A stretch of DNA of 64,000 nt from Entoloma clypeatum. Lineage: Eukaryota; Basidiomycota; Agaricomycetes; Agaricales; Entolomataceae. Below are positions 9,876 to 20,255 of the stretch, piece after piece (position 1 is the stretch's first letter; each line of letters opens with the position of its first letter). The DNA lies in the NCBI GenBank assembly GCA_963565915.1, contig OY751490.1:3968001-4032000 (forward strand). The letters run 5' to 3'. The notes beneath the pieces are model-generated. The model saw only the letters and a list, made by a program, of their open reading frames with translations. It did not search any database and was not told the DNA's origin. The translations under genes were made by a program, and so were the position numbers.

Positions 9876-11168
9876 TGAAACAAAGGAAGTGAGTCTGGGG
9901 ATGAGCGCAAGTGATATCTCTATCACACACAAACACCAAACACAACAACGAAGACTGAACAAGTCTCGCGATGTGTACTTCTCAATCGATATAGTTTGGG
10001 GTGATGAGTGGGATCACTCAGGATGCGACTCTTCCAAACAACAATTGAATAACTCGTTTAGCGATGGCTCGATAAGTCTTGAACAAGACTTAGAGATAGT
10101 TCTCAATAGATAATGAACCAAGGTTTGTGATTTCCGAACCAACAAGACTTTGCGAACACGATCTTGACCGAATACGAACACGACAATGACCAATACGACC
10201 AATAGATAACACAATTTGACGATTGACAAGTTCTCGAACACACAAAACACAATCGCAACTGACTTCCGATGCAAACCAAACGATCTCGAGGCTTCAATGA
10301 TACTTGCAAATGACGACAGATGCACAAGACAAATGCTATCAATTCTGGGGCACAATCTAACCTAACCTATCTACCACGAAACTACGAGATTTTATACATG
10401 AGCAGCAATAAATATAGAAAAAGGTTGCATGTGGTCTTGCTAAGGGGTATCCAGTCAAGTAAGCCTTCGCTAGAGACATCATGATGTGTCCATGTGGTTG
10501 ACAATGTGACAGGTACGTTCTTTTCTCCATATTCTACCTCTATCATGCTTGTGAGGACACTATTCCACTATCTCGGTCTATTGATACACCTCGCGACGAT
10601 GCCAATGAGTTACTGCGAGGTATCAGATGCTTTGATTAAGGGTCATCTTGGTAAGCAACCGATCAACAACCGATCCATATCAATATGTCTGCCATGTAAT
10701 GCACATTGATCGCGGTGTATCAAACCCAATCTTGGTCTGTTTGATCCGATGTTATTGGCTATTTCCCATATGGACCATTTGGACACGAAGCGAGGCGCAC
10801 ATTTGCCAAGCCTCTTGTGAGAATGTCTCCAGTCAAGCCCTCAATGTATAGTAGACAGTGCTAGTGTCATCAATAAATCCAATATAATCAATCTCCTTGT
10901 TTTGTGCTTCATTTTGAGAGGTGCTTGATAGTCTTATATATCTCGCGAGGTGATCCCATGGCTCTCGAGTATCATAGCTAAGCCCATAGTGGTGACCAGC
11001 GCTATGTCCTATATTGCCATGGTCTCTAAATGCTTTAAAATGTCTCTCTAATGTCGCCACTAAGTCCTCAGAATCAGAGCTCATCTAGGACTCTCTATAT
11101 CCCTTAGAGATAGTGTGGGATGATGCAAAATGCGCAGATTTAGGCCTAGACACATTGCAGCCCTATCA
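9876..11168. repeat. Solo LTR-like insertion in E, 1,293 bp, CCAG duplication
   Basis: The insertion runs TGAAACAAAGG...CCCTATCA, with TG/CA ends and a 4-bp target duplication CCAG at 9872-9875 and 11169-11172. Removing it restores the E reading frame exactly (LFLRCP joins DTKVPQHTP). It holds no pol motifs. A minus-strand open frame of 83 codons (10833-11084, acidic start MSSDSEDLVATLE) is unrecognised. A large solo LTR fits best; a non-autonomous element is possible. Orientation is not clear. Confidence 0.7.
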
Positions 11169-13361
11169 CCAGATACCAAAGTGCCACAACACACACCCAT
11201 GGGAAATGAGCCTTCCCATGATAAGTCTCAGAATGATGGAAACCCTGATGACGATGTTGATCACCACTTCGGAGATGGAGATGTTCATTATCATTCCCGC
11301 CAGCATAATCAGCTGAGTGGAGATGGATCCTCCAATCCCCCTTCCGCTCCAAATGGAAACCAGCATGACGGCGCTGATGTACCACCTTCAAATCAGGATG
11401 ACCCTGAGGTCCAGAACCAGCCGGCGAATCCTCCGCCTGCTGATGTCCCTCAACCACGAAGGAACACTAACCCGCCTCTATGGGAAGGCAACATCTACAG
11501 GGAGCAACGGCACCCTGTGCAACAACAATGCGACATCAATCGCACATGCTCTTGGTGTGAAGCCATGAATCAAGAGAAACAGCAGCATGAGCCTTCCCGG
11601 CTCCGCAATGTTTCCTGATCATGACAGGAAGAAGTGGAACCTAGTTCCCCCTTAGCCCCACCTGACACAGGGCCTAGTGGATCTTCTGGTACTCCTCCCA
11701 ATGATCCCAAAGTTCCTGATGACAAACCTTTGGAAGATACGGATGCGGAGAGCTTACTGTGCCAGATGATGAATAATGTGGAGCTAGGTCCAAAAGCATT
11801 TAACTTGTACCTAGAACAATTAGTTCAGAAATGAGGGGGAGACACGAAACAGATCGCTGAGTTGAACACACTACTTGCATCAGCCGTTTCTCACTCTGAA
11901 TCTAATCTCTCACAGTTCCGTGATATCCGGGAGATGAAGTTTTGTGACATTGCCAAAATGCCAAAAAATCTCCAGGATGAGTGGTTGGATGCATGCTGTA
12001 AGGAACTTGATAGCATGAAGCGGTGTGATGTCTATGATCTAACACCTTTACTGACCGGACAGAAGGCCATCGGATTACGATGGGTCTTTGACATAAAGAC
12101 TGATGGCCATAAAAAGGCTCGGCTTGTTGCACAAGGGTTCTCGCAAATTGAGGGAATCAATTTTGATGAGGTATTCTCTCCCGTAGTTCAATTCGAGACA
12201 GTACGTCTCATGCTCGCTACCGCCGTGCTTGAGAGTTGGGTGATTCTTGCGCTAGATGTAACTGCTGCTTTCCTTTATGGGAAACTCCAGGAAGAGTTAT
12301 ACATGATGCAACCTGAAGGTTTCAAAGCAAAAGGCAAAGAACTTCTTGTTTGGTGCCTGCATAAGGCAATTTACGGTTTAAAGCAGGCTGGACTTGCATG
12401 GTGGCATGCCATGGAAAAATCCATGAAGAAACTAGGTTTCTGAAGGGTCATATCTGATGCCGGAATCTTTGTTTTCTATTTCCTGAATGGAACCATTGAA
12501 CTAGCAATAATCTATGTTGATGATGCAATGTTCATGGGACCAGACACTAAGCTTACAACTGTTAAAAGAGCTGAATTCATGGCTATTTGGGAATCTCATG
12601 ATCTAGGTGAACCCACTGAATTCTTGAGAATGTGCATCACATGTACCAAGAACACGATCATGATTGATCAATGTGCCTATTTACAGGTAGTAGAGAGATT
12701 TGGCATGACAAATGCAATGATCGCCAAGACTCCTCTACCTACTGGATACAAGCTGACAGCAAATGCTGGCACTGGCACTGCTGCGCTTCAATCACAATTT
12801 CAGCAGATCATAGGGTCTCTGCTATATTTAATGATTGGTACACGACCCGACATTGCCTTTGCTGTGATCATATTATCACAATTCTTGGCAAATCCTACCC
12901 AGGAACACATTGATAAAGCAAAGTATATAATCTGCTATCTTGTGGGCACTTCTGATTACTGACTGTCATATTCCGGTGATCAAAATGTGGGCTTAGATGC
13001 CTACAGGGATTCTGACTGGGCATCTGACAAAATTAAGCATTGAAGCTGCACCGGCTTTTTCCTGAAGCTTGCAGGTGCTTCTGTAGGCTGGACTTGTTGT
13101 CTACAAAAAACCATTGCTCACTTATCTACTGAAGCAGAGTACATGGCAATGTCTGATTGCGGCCGCCAAGTAAAATGGATAATCCAACTCTTCCAGGAGA
13201 TTGGCTTCCTAATGTGGAATGTCCCAATCTATGCTGACAATCATGGCTCGATCTTTATTGGGAACAACCCTGTACAGGAATGCCGTACTAAACATATCGA
13301 GATATCACATCATCCGAGAATACATCTCTCATGGATTGATCACTGTAGAGTACATTGAAGG
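11169..13361 (+). pseudogene. Copia element E: hinge, reverse transcriptase, RNase H (decayed)
   Basis: The hydrophilic Pro/Asn/Asp-rich hinge (11169-11830) precedes a copia RT: GLRWVFDIKTDGHKK about 12070, the palm aspartate in ALDVTAAFLYGKL about 12250, the catalytic YVDD in IIYVDDAMF about 12510, and TRPDIAFAV about 12840. RNase H follows (TEAEYMAMSD about 13130, DNHGSIFIGN about 13240). Stops or shifts fall near 11618, 11832, 12441, 12960 and 13045. The end is cut by the 5' LTR of element C. Decay is heavy, so E is probably the oldest element here. Confidence 0.86.
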
Positions 13362-13615
13362 TGTTGAACATTACATTGCGCCAAGCGATTCACGATCATG
13401 TTACATACTTACGTAACACTTCCTTTTTATATCACTCAACATGCTCACACATTCCTCAGTTGTTCGACCATCACCGACTGAGATATGCACCCCATTTTTA
13501 TATCTCATTCTCTCATCATTTATCTTTACATTATATCTAGGTTACGGTTCAGGTTTGTACACTAATAAAAGTTGTTCTACCATCACCAACTGAGGTTACG
13601 GTTCAGTTTCTAACA
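13362..13615 (+). repeat. Copia C 5' LTR
   Basis: This 254-bp LTR runs TGTTGAACATTACATTGCG...TTTCTAACA. It contains an internal repeat, CATCACCRACTGAGGT with a nearby ACGGTTCAG, at about 13471 and 13581. It matches the 3' LTR halves at 25715-25855 and 27473-27587 with several differences. Confidence 0.9.
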
Positions 13616-13625
13616 GGTTATGGGC
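13616..13625 (+). other. Primer-binding site of C (half initiator tRNA-Met type)
   Basis: GGTTATGGGC directly follows the LTR. Its complement GCCCATAACC contains the CAT anticodon arm of initiator tRNA-Met. Drosophila copia is known to prime from such an internal initiator-tRNA fragment. Confidence 0.75.
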
Positions 13626-13720
13626 TTATTTGGACTCTGAACATCAACCCTGTCGGCCCTCATCACGACCATCACCTTATCTTAATTGCACCGCCTAATC
13701 AATAACTTGCCCAGCCGGCA

Positions 13721-14640
13721 ATGCCATCAAACTGCCCACGTTCTTTCATGAACAACGCCACGACCGACATCATGACAAAATCAGATGAAAACCCAGCGCC
13801 GCCAACGCAAGGATCTCCCATCTTGCCCTTTCCTTCTGACCTCGCGTCACCTTCCATCACTGTCCATCGCATTACCGACACGAGCCCTTGGGACAACCAC
13901 ACCAAACTCGACTGCACCGCGAGCAACTGGACCACATGGAGCCAAAATGCTCTCCTTGTAATGCAAATGTGTGGCCTCGACCTCTACCTCAGTGGTGAAG
14001 TTCCAAACCCCGACCCCGTCTTCGAACCGCGCACACATGCCAATTGGCATACCAACGATACTGCTGTCCACGCGTTTCTCATGTCAAAATGCTCGGCAAC
14101 AGAACTCCCACTTGTCAAATCTTGCAAAACCGCACTCAGCCTCTGGTCGACCCTGCAATCCAGACACCAATGTCAAGGCACGGCGTCGCAAATTCAACTC
14201 ATCCAAGAAGCCTTCTCTGTCAAATACTCCACGTCCGTCCCCTTCTCAGAAACCTCTGAATGTCTCTGAGTGCTCAATGAGCATATTTGGGCCATGGGTG
14301 CCCCAACACCCAAATCTTTCCTTGTTATTCTCATGATCTGTGCACTCAAATCTGCAGATGTTTGCTGCGTGCAAGACGCTGCCATCAACGGCCTCGCTTC
14401 TGCCACCACTACCGCCCCTTACACGGCAGCGCATATATGCGCCCGTCTAGACATTGAGCAACAAATCTGCCATCCGAATGCCCACAGTCCCTCACCCACG
14501 TTTGGCGAGCCCTGGCCGCAAAATCCAACACCCCGCGCTCACTGGTTGTATGCGCCAACTGCAAAAAGACTGGCCACTTTGCCGACTTCTGTGTCCAAAA
14601 AGGCAGAGGGATGGCTGGAAAGACCGTAGAAAACGCAATG
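13721..14640 (+). pseudogene. Copia C gag
   Basis: The start is near MNNATTDIMTKSDEN. A UBN2-type gag region follows (NWTTWSQNALLVMQ, then LWSTLQSRHQCQGTASQ, about 13925-14180), then a CCHC knuckle CANCKKTGHFADFC at about 14548-14590. The frame is broken by a TGA at 14267-14269 inside the capsid and by a shift before the knuckle. Gag forms the capsid and binds element RNA. The decay means this copy cannot make an intact particle protein. Confidence 0.82.
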
Positions 14641-14790
14641 GCTGCACAGTGAGAGAAACGAAAAGGGAAGAAACCACAGCAATGCACAGGTGACTCCGCA
14701 CCACTTACCCCAGCCACATCCACGACACCCTCTTCAAAACCCCACACTGTCCTCTGTGATGCCCAAAACCGGGCCTATATCGTTGACCCT

Positions 14791-17345
14791 ATGACACATA
14801 CTGCCTACCTTGTCTCTGAGACACTCCCATCTGTCACAACCAAAGCACACTTCTCCGGCCTAGCCACGGACAGCATCAACGACCTAGTCACCTCCGCCAT
14901 GATGCCCGACGACTATGAGGAATACGCCAACGTTGTTTGGCTCGACTTACAGAACGAACTCAAAGCCTCCGTCGACTGGGCTGCCACTTCAACACCGGTC
15001 GATCTCTCCGCCATCTCCGTCGCGCCCATCCCTGCCACACATCTTCTCAATGAGGCAACTCTCGCTTCGTCACCCTTTCTACTTGACAGTGGCTGCACTA
15101 CCCACATCTCACCTGAACGCAGCGACTTTCTGCACCTCAAGCCTATCACAAACAGGCTTGTCAAAGGCATCAACGGCTCGTCCATCTCTGCAGTCAGCAT
15201 AGGATCCATTTGGCTCATTGTTGGGAAAGGAGCCCACATCACCCTGGACAATGTCCTTTTCATCCCCTCATCCACCATCTGCCTCCTCTCCGTCGCCTGC
15301 CTAATTGACTCCCTCCGCTGCGCCATCACGTTTTCTGCCAACGGTGTCTGCCTCAAATCCCCCTCTGGTGCCCTCTTAGCCTCCGGATCTCGCCTCTCGA
15401 GCTGCAACCTTTTCCAACTGAACTGCTCCCACCCCCTCGTCGAGCATGCCCTCCTCGGACAGCGTCTTCCAACCCTCGACACTTGGCATCACCGCCTTGG
15501 TCACGCCAACCCACAAGCTGTCTATGACCTTGCTACAAAGGCTCTCGCTGCAGGTATGCCCGTTGAACATCCCCCCAAATGTGATCACTGCATCCTGGGC
15601 AAACAGGTCCGGTTGTCAGTCCCGTCAACTCACATGGGGAGAAGTCGACACGCAAGCTTGGGATCATCTGGGTGGATCTGACTGGGCTGGAAGCTGTTGA
15701 GTCTGCGAGCGGGAAGCGCTACCTCATGGGTGTCATCGGCGGCCGTACTAGCTACCCTTGGTCCTTTCCTCTCCGTAATAAAAGTGATGTGTTACCTACC
15801 CTTCAGGCTTGGGCAAGACGTACAGAGAGCCAATGTGGCGAACGCATTGGCACATTTCGCATTGATGGGGGTGAACTCAAATCCGATGAAATGACAAAAT
15901 GGTGCAATGCTAATGGGTACACACTTCAATTCTCTGCTGCGAACACCTCAGCCCATATTGGACGCGTTGAACGGATGCACCGCACCATTCTGAGCAAAAT
16001 GCGCACCATGCGCATCCAAACTGGTCTCCCCGCCAACCGATGGGACAAACTTGCTATCACTGCCAGCTATCTATCCGCACATACGCCAACCAAATCACTT
16101 CGAAAAACGCCCTATGAAGCCTGGTTCGATACCAAGCCCGACCTCTCCCACCTCCGTGAAATCGGCTGCCGTGCCTTCGTCCTCATCCTGGACAAGCACA
16201 ATCCTAAGATCTTTGCCCGCTCTTACGAATGCACCCTGATTGGCTACTCACAAGACTCCAAAGCCTACTGTCTGTACCATCGCGAGTCCGGCAAAGTCGT
16301 TCAATCCTTCCACATCAAATTCATTGAACGCAAGGATACAGCTCCAAAGCCTCTCTTCCCTGGCCGCACCGTTGGTGTAGATGCCCCCACTAACAACATC
16401 CATTGCACGACAATTGAGGAGGAAGAAGACATTGATGTCCCAGCTGCGCCGAACCTTGCCTCTCACACACAACCCATCCTTCAGCCTGCCACTGTCCCCG
16501 CACCGACCGAACCACAGCACAACCTGCAACATCCACCACCTGCAGTCACTGAAATACCACTGACCCCCGAACCTCGCCGCTCTGGTCGCAATCCCATACC
16601 CACGCAATGGAAAGCCCTCATGGACGGCGTCCAGTTTACCACCACTACCGAATGTGCCGTAGCCGAGTCCAAAGAATCCGCCTGCCGCCTCCATGAACGT
16701 CGAGATGCTTCTCGCAATGAACGACGCCGTGCGCAACTTGAGATGTGCGACCACCTCCATGACCCTGGCCACACATTCACCAATGGCACACCACCAACTG
16801 CTGACCAAACTACACTCTCTGACCTCCCTTTTGCCACTGAAGACAAGATTGGTCTCCTCGATGAAGCTTTTGCCACGTCACTTGCCTCTTTGCTTGTGAA
16901 CACTGAATTCCCCTCCGATCCCGTCACGCTCCGTGAGGCCCTCGCTTCCCCTGATGCCAACTGCTGGCGCTCCAGTATCCAGGAAGAACTCAAAAGCCTT
17001 TCCGACATGGGCATTTACAAACTCGTCCCACATTCCTCCATCCCTGCAGGTCGCAAGGTCCTACGCGGCAAATGGGTGTTCTGGCTGAAACATGATGAAA
17101 ACGGGGAACCTGTCCGATACAAAGCTCGCCTGGTTGTCAAAGGTTTTGAACAGGTGTTTGGCCAAGACTACGTCGACACTACGTCCCCTACTGCGCGCAT
17201 GGAATCCCTCCGCCTCGTTCTCCACATAGCCGCCATCAACGACTGGGAGATTCAGCAAGTCGACATCAAGACGGCGTACCTGTATGGCCTCCTCTCTGCC
17301 GATGAAGTTGTCTATATGGAGCAGCCGCACGGCTTTGAAGACCCC
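14791..17345 (+). pseudogene. Copia C pol, first part (protease, integrase, RT N-terminus)
   Basis: Protease motif LLDSGCTTHIS at about 15079; pre-integrase HHCC (WHHRLGHANPQ about 15483, CDHCILGKQ about 15582); integrase core (IDGGELKSDE about 15863, then HIGRVERMHRT about 15955); RT start (GKWVFWLKHDENGEP about 17070, VDIKTAYLYGLL about 17262). A one-base shift in a GGGG run at 15636-15639 separates protease and integrase frames. The RT stops after HGFEDP at 17345, where element D sits; its continuation DKADWVWELQRGLYG is at 24466. Codon use is C-rich in third position, unlike copia G and K. Confidence 0.9.
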
Positions 17346-17350
17346 AATGG

Positions 17351-17515
17351 AGTAGGGCCTCCGGCCCGACTCCACCCACACCATGTGATTAGCTATGTAG
17401 AGACCGATGACACGCCGTAGAGGGGGACAGAATACCATGACGCACGATCGCGCCCTGCTTTCTGCCCCTCGTCGAGCCCCGCTCCGAGCTTGTCTGACCG
17501 CTCCCACCTCTCCAC
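17351..17515 (+). repeat. Ty3 D 5' LTR (very short)
   Basis: A direct repeat of about 165 bp with the copy at 24300-24464, starting AGTAGGGCCTC and ending CCCACCTCTCCAC. The ends are not TG...CA, so the exact borders are uncertain by a few bases. The copies differ at roughly ten positions. Confidence 0.8.
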
Positions 17516-17516
17516 G

Positions 17517-17534
17517 TGGTGATGAGAGTGCGAT
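17517..17534 (+). other. Primer-binding site of D, tRNA 3'-end type
   Basis: TGGTGATGAGAGTGCGAT starts 1 nt after the LTR. Its complement ends in ATCACCA, as a tRNA 3' end with CCA would. The matching tRNA was not identified. Confidence 0.6.
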
Positions 17535-17838
17535 TCTCACTCTAACACGCTTGCTGGAGCCATAGATTCACTCTGCTGTCATCCACGTCGAATCACACAG
17601 AACCAACTACCGCGAAATACAGATGATCCAGAGACATAGGAGACTGAAGATTCCCACCGACACTTTGCTGACCCCACTGACACTCCAATACACTCAACGA
17701 CATTGTACCACGACAACCTGCGATTACATCAGACTGCATAGAACCCGAGAATAGAGACCTAAAACCGCATACTGACCGCCCCGAAATCACAAGACATAAA
17801 ATCTATACCCTTTGAAACTTACCCCCGAAAACGATGTT

Positions 17839-19132
17839 ATGAGCACCACTGCCACAATCGCCCCATTCGCTGGAGACGCTTCGGACAAAATCCCGTCCAC
17901 GCAATTTGTCAAGGACTTCAGCGCGACCATGAGGTCACTACACATCACAGATGACGCGCAGATCATAGATGCCTTGGCGGACTACCTCGAAGCCGGATCA
18001 CCAGCAGACGAATGGCACAGCAGCGAGCATACCACCCACGTAAACTGGCCGTCACTCAGGGAAGCATTCCTCGCCGAATTCCCAGCAGCAAAGGAGAAGA
18101 CCACGATCACAGAAGACGAGGAGCAGCTGATGAGGCTCAAACTGGAAACAAAGGATCTGCTGACAAAAAAGAAAAGGAACAGCACCGAGATACACGCACA
18201 TGTGTGGCTCGCGGACACAGCCATGAGAATCACGCAGAAGCTGAGAGTCGCGGACGGCGCAGCATACATAACTCCCGTTTGGAAGAACCTGCCCGAGACC
18301 CTCAAGGACAAGATAAACCTGGACCAGCCGAATTGGACAACGTTCACGTAGGCAATCAAAGACATCGACCCAATATACATCGCAGACCGAGTAAAGAGGG
18401 AACAAGAAGGGAGGAGGAAGGAGGAGGAACTCAAAGCAAGGATGGTGAAGATGGAGCAGGCATGGCGATTTATCATGGAAGCCGTGCTCAAACCCAAACC
18501 CCCACGACCGATCAGACACATCAGAGGGGAAGAGGACAGGTCGTACCCCTGGAGAAACAGGACAGCGACAGCCCCAAACTGCACATTCAACAATGTATTC
18601 GGCACAGCACGTAACACTGACATCATCGACCTATACACCGTCGAGGACAGCGACTACCCACACCCTGATGGAGAACGCAGAAGGGAGATCCCATTCTACC
18701 ACGACATCCTGATGCACGATACCAGGGGAACAACCGAGACAACGAGGGCGCTGTTCGATGGAGCCGCGATGGTCGGCGCTGTAGACCTCAAGGTCTATCT
18801 GCAGATCAAAGCCCAGCTACATGGATGGAAACCTTCTACAACGCTGCTCCGCATGGCAAACGGCACGATTGTACCATTGAAGGCGAGATGGGAAGGTGAG
18901 GTAGACATAGGAGGGATCAAGGAGACGGTGAGGATGGAAGTCTTCGACAGCGATGACGGCTGGGAGATCCTCTTTGGCAAACCATTGCTACGCGCATTCC
19001 GGGCCATCCACAACTATCTCACAGACACGGTCACGATCAGGTCCACAAAACCAGACACATCCATCATGCTAAAGAATGCAAAGGCCAAACATGGGGGCTC
19101 TCTGGAGACAGAACCCCTGCCAAGGCAAGTAC
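17839..19132 (+). pseudogene. Ty3 D gag and protease
   Basis: The ATG at 17839 (MSTTATIAPFAGDASD) opens a gag frame with a capsid-like region (PADEWHSSEHTTHVNW, about 18000-18350). A TAG at 18349-18351 interrupts it, but the same frame runs on (AIKDIDPIYIADRVKRE) to a coiled-coil-like basic stretch and then a retropepsin-like fold: ALFDGAAMVGAVDLK (about 18748) in the place of the usual DSG/DTG, followed by GWEILFGKPLLRAF (about 18960). The catalytic triplet would read DGA, so the protease may be inactive or unusual. No CCHC knuckle was found. Coding is cut at 19132 by a solo LTR and resumes at 20261. Confidence 0.8.
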
Positions 19133-20255
19133 TGTAAGGGCGACCTGACGATCCAACAACTCCGAAGTGCTCCGAAGCGACTCCGACATCGGACGACTTG
19201 CAAGGGAGATCCAAAGGTTAGATTAAAGACTACTAAACAACAATATATCGTACCTTGCAAGGGAGATCCAAAGAGAAAACTCTAAGGAATCCCCTGCAAC
19301 CGAAGCAGATATATAGAAAAAGGGAATTGGAAATGGAAGCGGAACGGCAACGAGAATATATGAAATAGTAGGAATGTTTGAAATAAGATATCCGCTCCGA
19401 AAAGCGGAGCGGATCGGAGGACGTCGGAGATGGGGGTTGAAGAGATAAATATATAAGTGATGTATCGTACCGTGCATGGACTTGAAGTAATAAGGTCATG
19501 TTGAAAGACCGAAGGGCGGAGAACAGGCCGTCGGAATATCGGAGATACGTCGGAGGTGTTTGGAAAGGAAAAGGAAAATGTAAAGTATAGTAAGTGTAAG
19601 TAATAAACGCACCACATCTAGAAGTCCGATAACCGGAGGGTCGGAGGTATGTTGGGAATCGTCGGAGATCATCGGAAATCGTCGGAGGTGGTGGAAAGAG
19701 AATGCAAAAGGGAGAAGAAAGGAGAAGGGAAGGGATATTGCCTGTATTGCTGGGCATGGAGAAATGCGGAGCTCCGATGGAGAAACAACAGTGTCAAGTG
19801 TGCAGGAAGTGCGGAGCTATGTCGGAAAAGTGCGGAGCTATATTGGAGGAGTGCGGAGCTCCGATGGAGGTACCAGGATATAGGAATACGGAGGGTAAGA
19901 TGGACCTTGGTGTTAGTGAAACCAATGAAAGCGATGTTGCCCTTACGGTAAGATGGATGGAAATCCATCAGAGGGAACTATCCTGAACAAGGCTTCGGAA
20001 CATTGGAACCCAGTGGGGGTGGATGGAGGAGAGTCGGAACAGGTGGAGAGATTTCGGAGTAGATCGGAGCAGCATTGGAGCAGCATTGGAGCAGCATCGG
20101 AGGTTATAGGAGGGTGATGGAGTTGCGAGAGCAGTCAACAAAAAGGAGGATTGTCTTGGCATTGTATGGGCAGAGTCAAGGAACAGAAAGCAACAAGGAT
20201 AGAAGGAATGACTTCCTTGCTAAGGTCTCTAATCCTCTAGGGGCTTGCCCTTACA
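19133..20255 (+). repeat. Solo LTR in D, 1,123 bp, AGTAC duplication
   Basis: The ends are TGTAAGGGC...GCCCTTACA (9-bp inverted termini), flanked by AGTAC at 19128-19132 and 20256-20260. Removing it rejoins the D frame. The interior is rich in CGGAG and has a repeated TTGCAAGGGAGATCCAAAG near 19199 and 19257. No coding motif is seen. Strand is not certain because the termini are symmetric. Confidence 0.85.
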
